DNA from: Liolophura sinensis
Taxonomy: Eukaryota; Mollusca; Polyplacophora; Chitonida; Chitonidae
Reading direction: 5' to 3'
Assembly: GCF_032854445.1 (NCBI RefSeq)
Contig: NC_088295.1
Span: 92,249,805 to 92,313,804 of the forward strand
Length of the DNA: 64,000 bases
Of this stretch, positions 62,501 through 64,000 are shown one piece after another. Below the pieces are notes generated by a model that was not told the DNA's origin, made no database searches, and saw nothing but the letters and a program-made list of their open reading frames with translations. A program made the position numbers and the translations under genes. Every line of letters starts with the position of its first letter. The stretch's first letter is position 1.

Positions 62501-63786
62501 CTGGTTATCTGTACGAGTGTAAGTTCTTGTCAGAAGAGGAGAAAGCCAGCATGAGAAAAGAGAATATAGACAAGCCCCTGAGGGCAGTGTCTGTCATAGA
62601 CTCCAATGATGTTCCTATCACACAGATCAAGTTCAGGTAAATACCACCCATCAGATCCCTTACTAACAACAAAATTTACATTATAACAAACTCTTTGTTT
62701 TCTGCCTTGTAAATTGGCAATCATACTGTGGTGTTGACTCTATCTTCTAGTTAGGAGTACAGCCTATTGTTTATGTAAAGCTTAATAATCTGTGTAATTT
62801 CAAAAACTAAATGGTTAGTACATGTACATCACAAACCAGTTAAATGTAATGGATGGATACCACATGCCCATTGTCCCAGCACATCCCATCACAGAGAGAA
62901 TGAACATTTGTAATCAATGTGTGGGACATCCAGCTGATCTATTAACAATAATGTAATGGATGGATACCAAATGCCCATTGTCCCAGCACATCCCATCACA
63001 GAGAGAATGAACATTTGTAATCAATGTGTGGGACATCCAGCTGATCTATTAACAATAATGTTGGTTAGAATTGGTCAAATGCCTGTCTTGATTGGTGTGT
63101 GGAAAGGTATCTGACAGGTGTGTCTGCCACTGGACACAGCGTAGGCTGAGGTGTGGTGAATTTTTCTCTAATGCTGGGATTCCACTGACGTGTGATTGTA
63201 TTTATCATTACTTGTCTGTTAGTTCTGAAAATGGGAATTACATCAATACCCAGGAGTGTTTCCACGGACTCAGCAGGAGTCTCTAGCATAAAACATGTCC
63301 CATTTTTCACATATCAGAAAAGGATTTAGTACTGGGATGGGTTGACAGATTATTTGAATCACAGTTGTCAACACATGGGCCATGGAAACGCTGTAACAAA
63401 TGCGTGAAGTAATCGCATGAAGTAACACAAACTCTTGTTTGTGGAATCACAGCCAAAAGCAAGATGAATATAACATATGTTGTACTCTTTTCTCTAACAG
63501 TTCTAAGGTGGATCAGGTGCTGATGGGCATGGAGAACGGTGCTGTGCGGATCCAGCAGATGGACCCTGAGTCCCAGGAGAAGGACCTGGGTCTGATGGGG
63601 CCCTACTGGATGCTGACCATCCACGACAACAACTACGGCCACATCACTCGTCTACTGACCAGTCACGATGACACCTACATCCTCACTGTTGGCAGAGATG
63701 GCAACTTCTTTGCCTTCAACATGATGGGACAGGAGGAGATAAAGGAGAGAGTGGCTGAGGCCAAGGCCAGACTTCCATCTGCCAGG
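48005..63786 (+). CDS. CFAP44: Cilia- and flagella-associated protein 44 (3' end outside window)
   Basis: Twenty exons give about 1319 residues in frame: 48005-48074, 49291-49956, 51232-51345, 51830-51889, 52454-52696, 53003-53501, 53822-53984, 57551-57690, 57882-58061, 58407-58686, 58924-59085, 59285-59432, 59669-59763, 60086-60289, 60409-60519, 60832-60984, 61245-61372, 62053-62159, 62488-62636, 63501-63786. CFAP44 (WDR52) pairs with CFAP43 in the tether that links the inner-arm dynein f head to the axonemal doublet; loss in humans causes sperm flagellar defects. Identity rests on [70 protein letters not shown] and [12 protein letters not shown]. The human protein is about 1850 residues, so the C-terminal coiled-coil part lies beyond 64000. 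Exon 17 contains a one-base frameshift. Confidence 0.94.
48583..48974 (+). mobile_element. Complete tRNA-derived SINE with target-site duplication (CFAP44 intron 1)
   Basis: The body (48597-48960) starts CCGGCCCGGATAGCACAGTT with a box A (TAGCACAGTTGG) and a weak box B (GGATCAATCC). It carries the core ACTTCCTCGCTTGGCGTTCA and ends GAGTACGACGTTAAACCCC with a (CACT)n tail. It is flanked by near-identical 14-bp repeats, TAGTAGCGATGAGA (48583-48596) and TAGTAGCAATGAAA (48961-48974), the expected target-site duplication. It resembles the V-SINE/RUDI-type elements of molluscs, a name given from memory. Confidence 0.85.
49957..51231. other. CFAP44 intron 2, nothing else seen
   Basis: About 1.3 kb, AT-rich with several ATGTATG and TACATGTA words. 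The open frame of exon 2 runs on into this intron for about 65 codons without conservation. Confidence 0.55.
53822..60984 (+). CDS. CFAP44: CFAP44 exons 7-16: WD40 propeller region
   Basis: About residues 550-1096. Beta-propeller blades are visible as [13 protein letters not shown]...[33 protein letters not shown]...[26 protein letters not shown]...[44 protein letters not shown] and [20 protein letters not shown]. Exon 7 ends in [11 protein letters not shown] with a GTGAGT donor that has seeded the intron 7 array. This is the best conserved part of the protein and the basis of the gene call. Confidence 0.92.
53985..57480. repeat. 90-bp minisatellite derived from the CFAP44 exon 7 donor (intron 7)
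   Basis: About 39 units of 90 bp, each two related ~45-bp halves: TGTGGGAGGTGTTGGGACTA, TTGCTGTGAGTACCTCATGG, GCACATATTGGAGAGGTGTT, GAAGCTATTGCTGTGAATAT, ATCTTACAAG. The exon edge GGAGGAGGTGTTGGAGCTAT TGCT|GTGAGTATAC is the founder. Higher-order blocks recur at about 724-767 bp (marker CTTACAAGTATGGG at 54631, 55398, 56122). The last 1 kb is more degenerate. Open frames of 270-320 codons inside it are by-products. Confidence 0.94.
61245..63786 (+). CDS. CFAP44: CFAP44 exons 17-20: charged linker and following beta region
   Basis: Exon 17 (61245-61372) encodes [17 protein letters not shown], then after a run of eight A the reading must shift by one base to continue [20 protein letters not shown]. 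As printed, the frame hits TGA at 61298. Downstream exons ([68 protein letters not shown]) are intact, and the phases match only if the run is seven A. Confidence 0.85.
62846..63060. repeat. 107-bp tandem duplication in CFAP44 intron 19
   Basis: Two almost identical copies beginning GTAATGGATGGATACCA at 62846 and 62953. The copies end ATCTATTAACAATAAT. Confidence 0.92.
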
Positions 63787-64000
63787 GTAAATACCTGCAA
63801 ATACTCAGCTCATTGTGCTGAGAAACCAGTAATTACCATAACCAGGGTTCCTTCTACCAACATGAAAACCTCCACTCTGCTCACTGTACTGAGAAACCAG
63901 TAAATACCATAACCAGGCTCCCTTCTACCAACATGAAAACCTCCACTCTGCTCACTGTACTGAGAAACCAGTAAATACCATAACCAGGCTCCCTTCTACC
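63787..64000. repeat. 71-bp tandem repeat starting at the CFAP44 exon 20 donor
   Basis: At least three copies (CTTCTACCAACATGAAAACC at 63851 and 63922; CTTCTACC at 63993) containing CTGAGAAACCAGTAAATACC. The array begins within a few bases of the donor at 63787 and runs off the window. Confidence 0.85.

Overview
The window is nuclear DNA from an animal. It is AT-rich with intron-split genes, GT-AG splice sites, TACATGTA-rich spacers, tRNA-derived SINEs and many minisatellites. The SINEs (conserved CTCGCTTGGCG core, ACGACGTTAAACCCC 3' end) and a dispersed element ending in GTGAAATATTCTTGAGTACGG look like elements I associate with molluscs. I read it as a lophotrochozoan, most likely a mollusc, without being able to name the species.

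Five protein-coding genes can be reconstructed exon by exon with matching splice phases. (1) Minus strand, 19951 down to 2787 and off the left edge: a secreted modular protein with signal peptide, C-type lectin, LDLa, CUB, PAN/apple, CUB, CUB, four CCP/sushi and two EGF domains. (2) Plus strand, 28221-30923: a four-exon gene for a 167-residue coiled-coil protein I do not recognise. (3) Minus strand, 43247-34184: ETHE1, the mitochondrial persulfide dioxygenase, seven exons, metal ligands intact. (4) Plus strand, 44529-44753: ANAPC13, a 74-residue subunit of the anaphase-promoting complex, head to head with ETHE1. (5) Plus strand, 48005 to past the right edge: CFAP44 (WDR52), an axonemal WD-repeat protein, 20 exons and about 1319 residues inside the window. 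Genes 2 and 3 are convergent; 3 and 4 are divergent. The five genes share no obvious pathway.

Layout: 1-2780 is a 41-bp satellite in an intron of gene 1; 2787-19951 is gene 1; 20.2-28.2 kb is intergenic with 49-bp and 59-bp arrays, SINE copies and a (TA)n tract; 28.2-31.5 kb is gene 2; 34.2-43.3 kb is ETHE1, whose third intron is almost entirely minisatellite; 44.5-46 kb is ANAPC13 and a downstream 106-bp array; 48-64 kb is CFAP44 with a 3.5-kb 90-bp array in intron 7.

The most unusual signal is a relation between arrays and splice sites. At five exon-intron junctions (gene 1 exon 19 donor; ETHE1 exon 3 donor, exon 4 acceptor and exon 5 donor; CFAP44 exon 7 donor) the neighbouring minisatellite unit is a recognisable copy of the junction itself: the exon edge plus the splice site plus some intron. 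The introns have apparently grown by tandem amplification of their own splice-site ends, leaving many decoy splice sites. In CFAP44 the decoys remain in frame with the exon.
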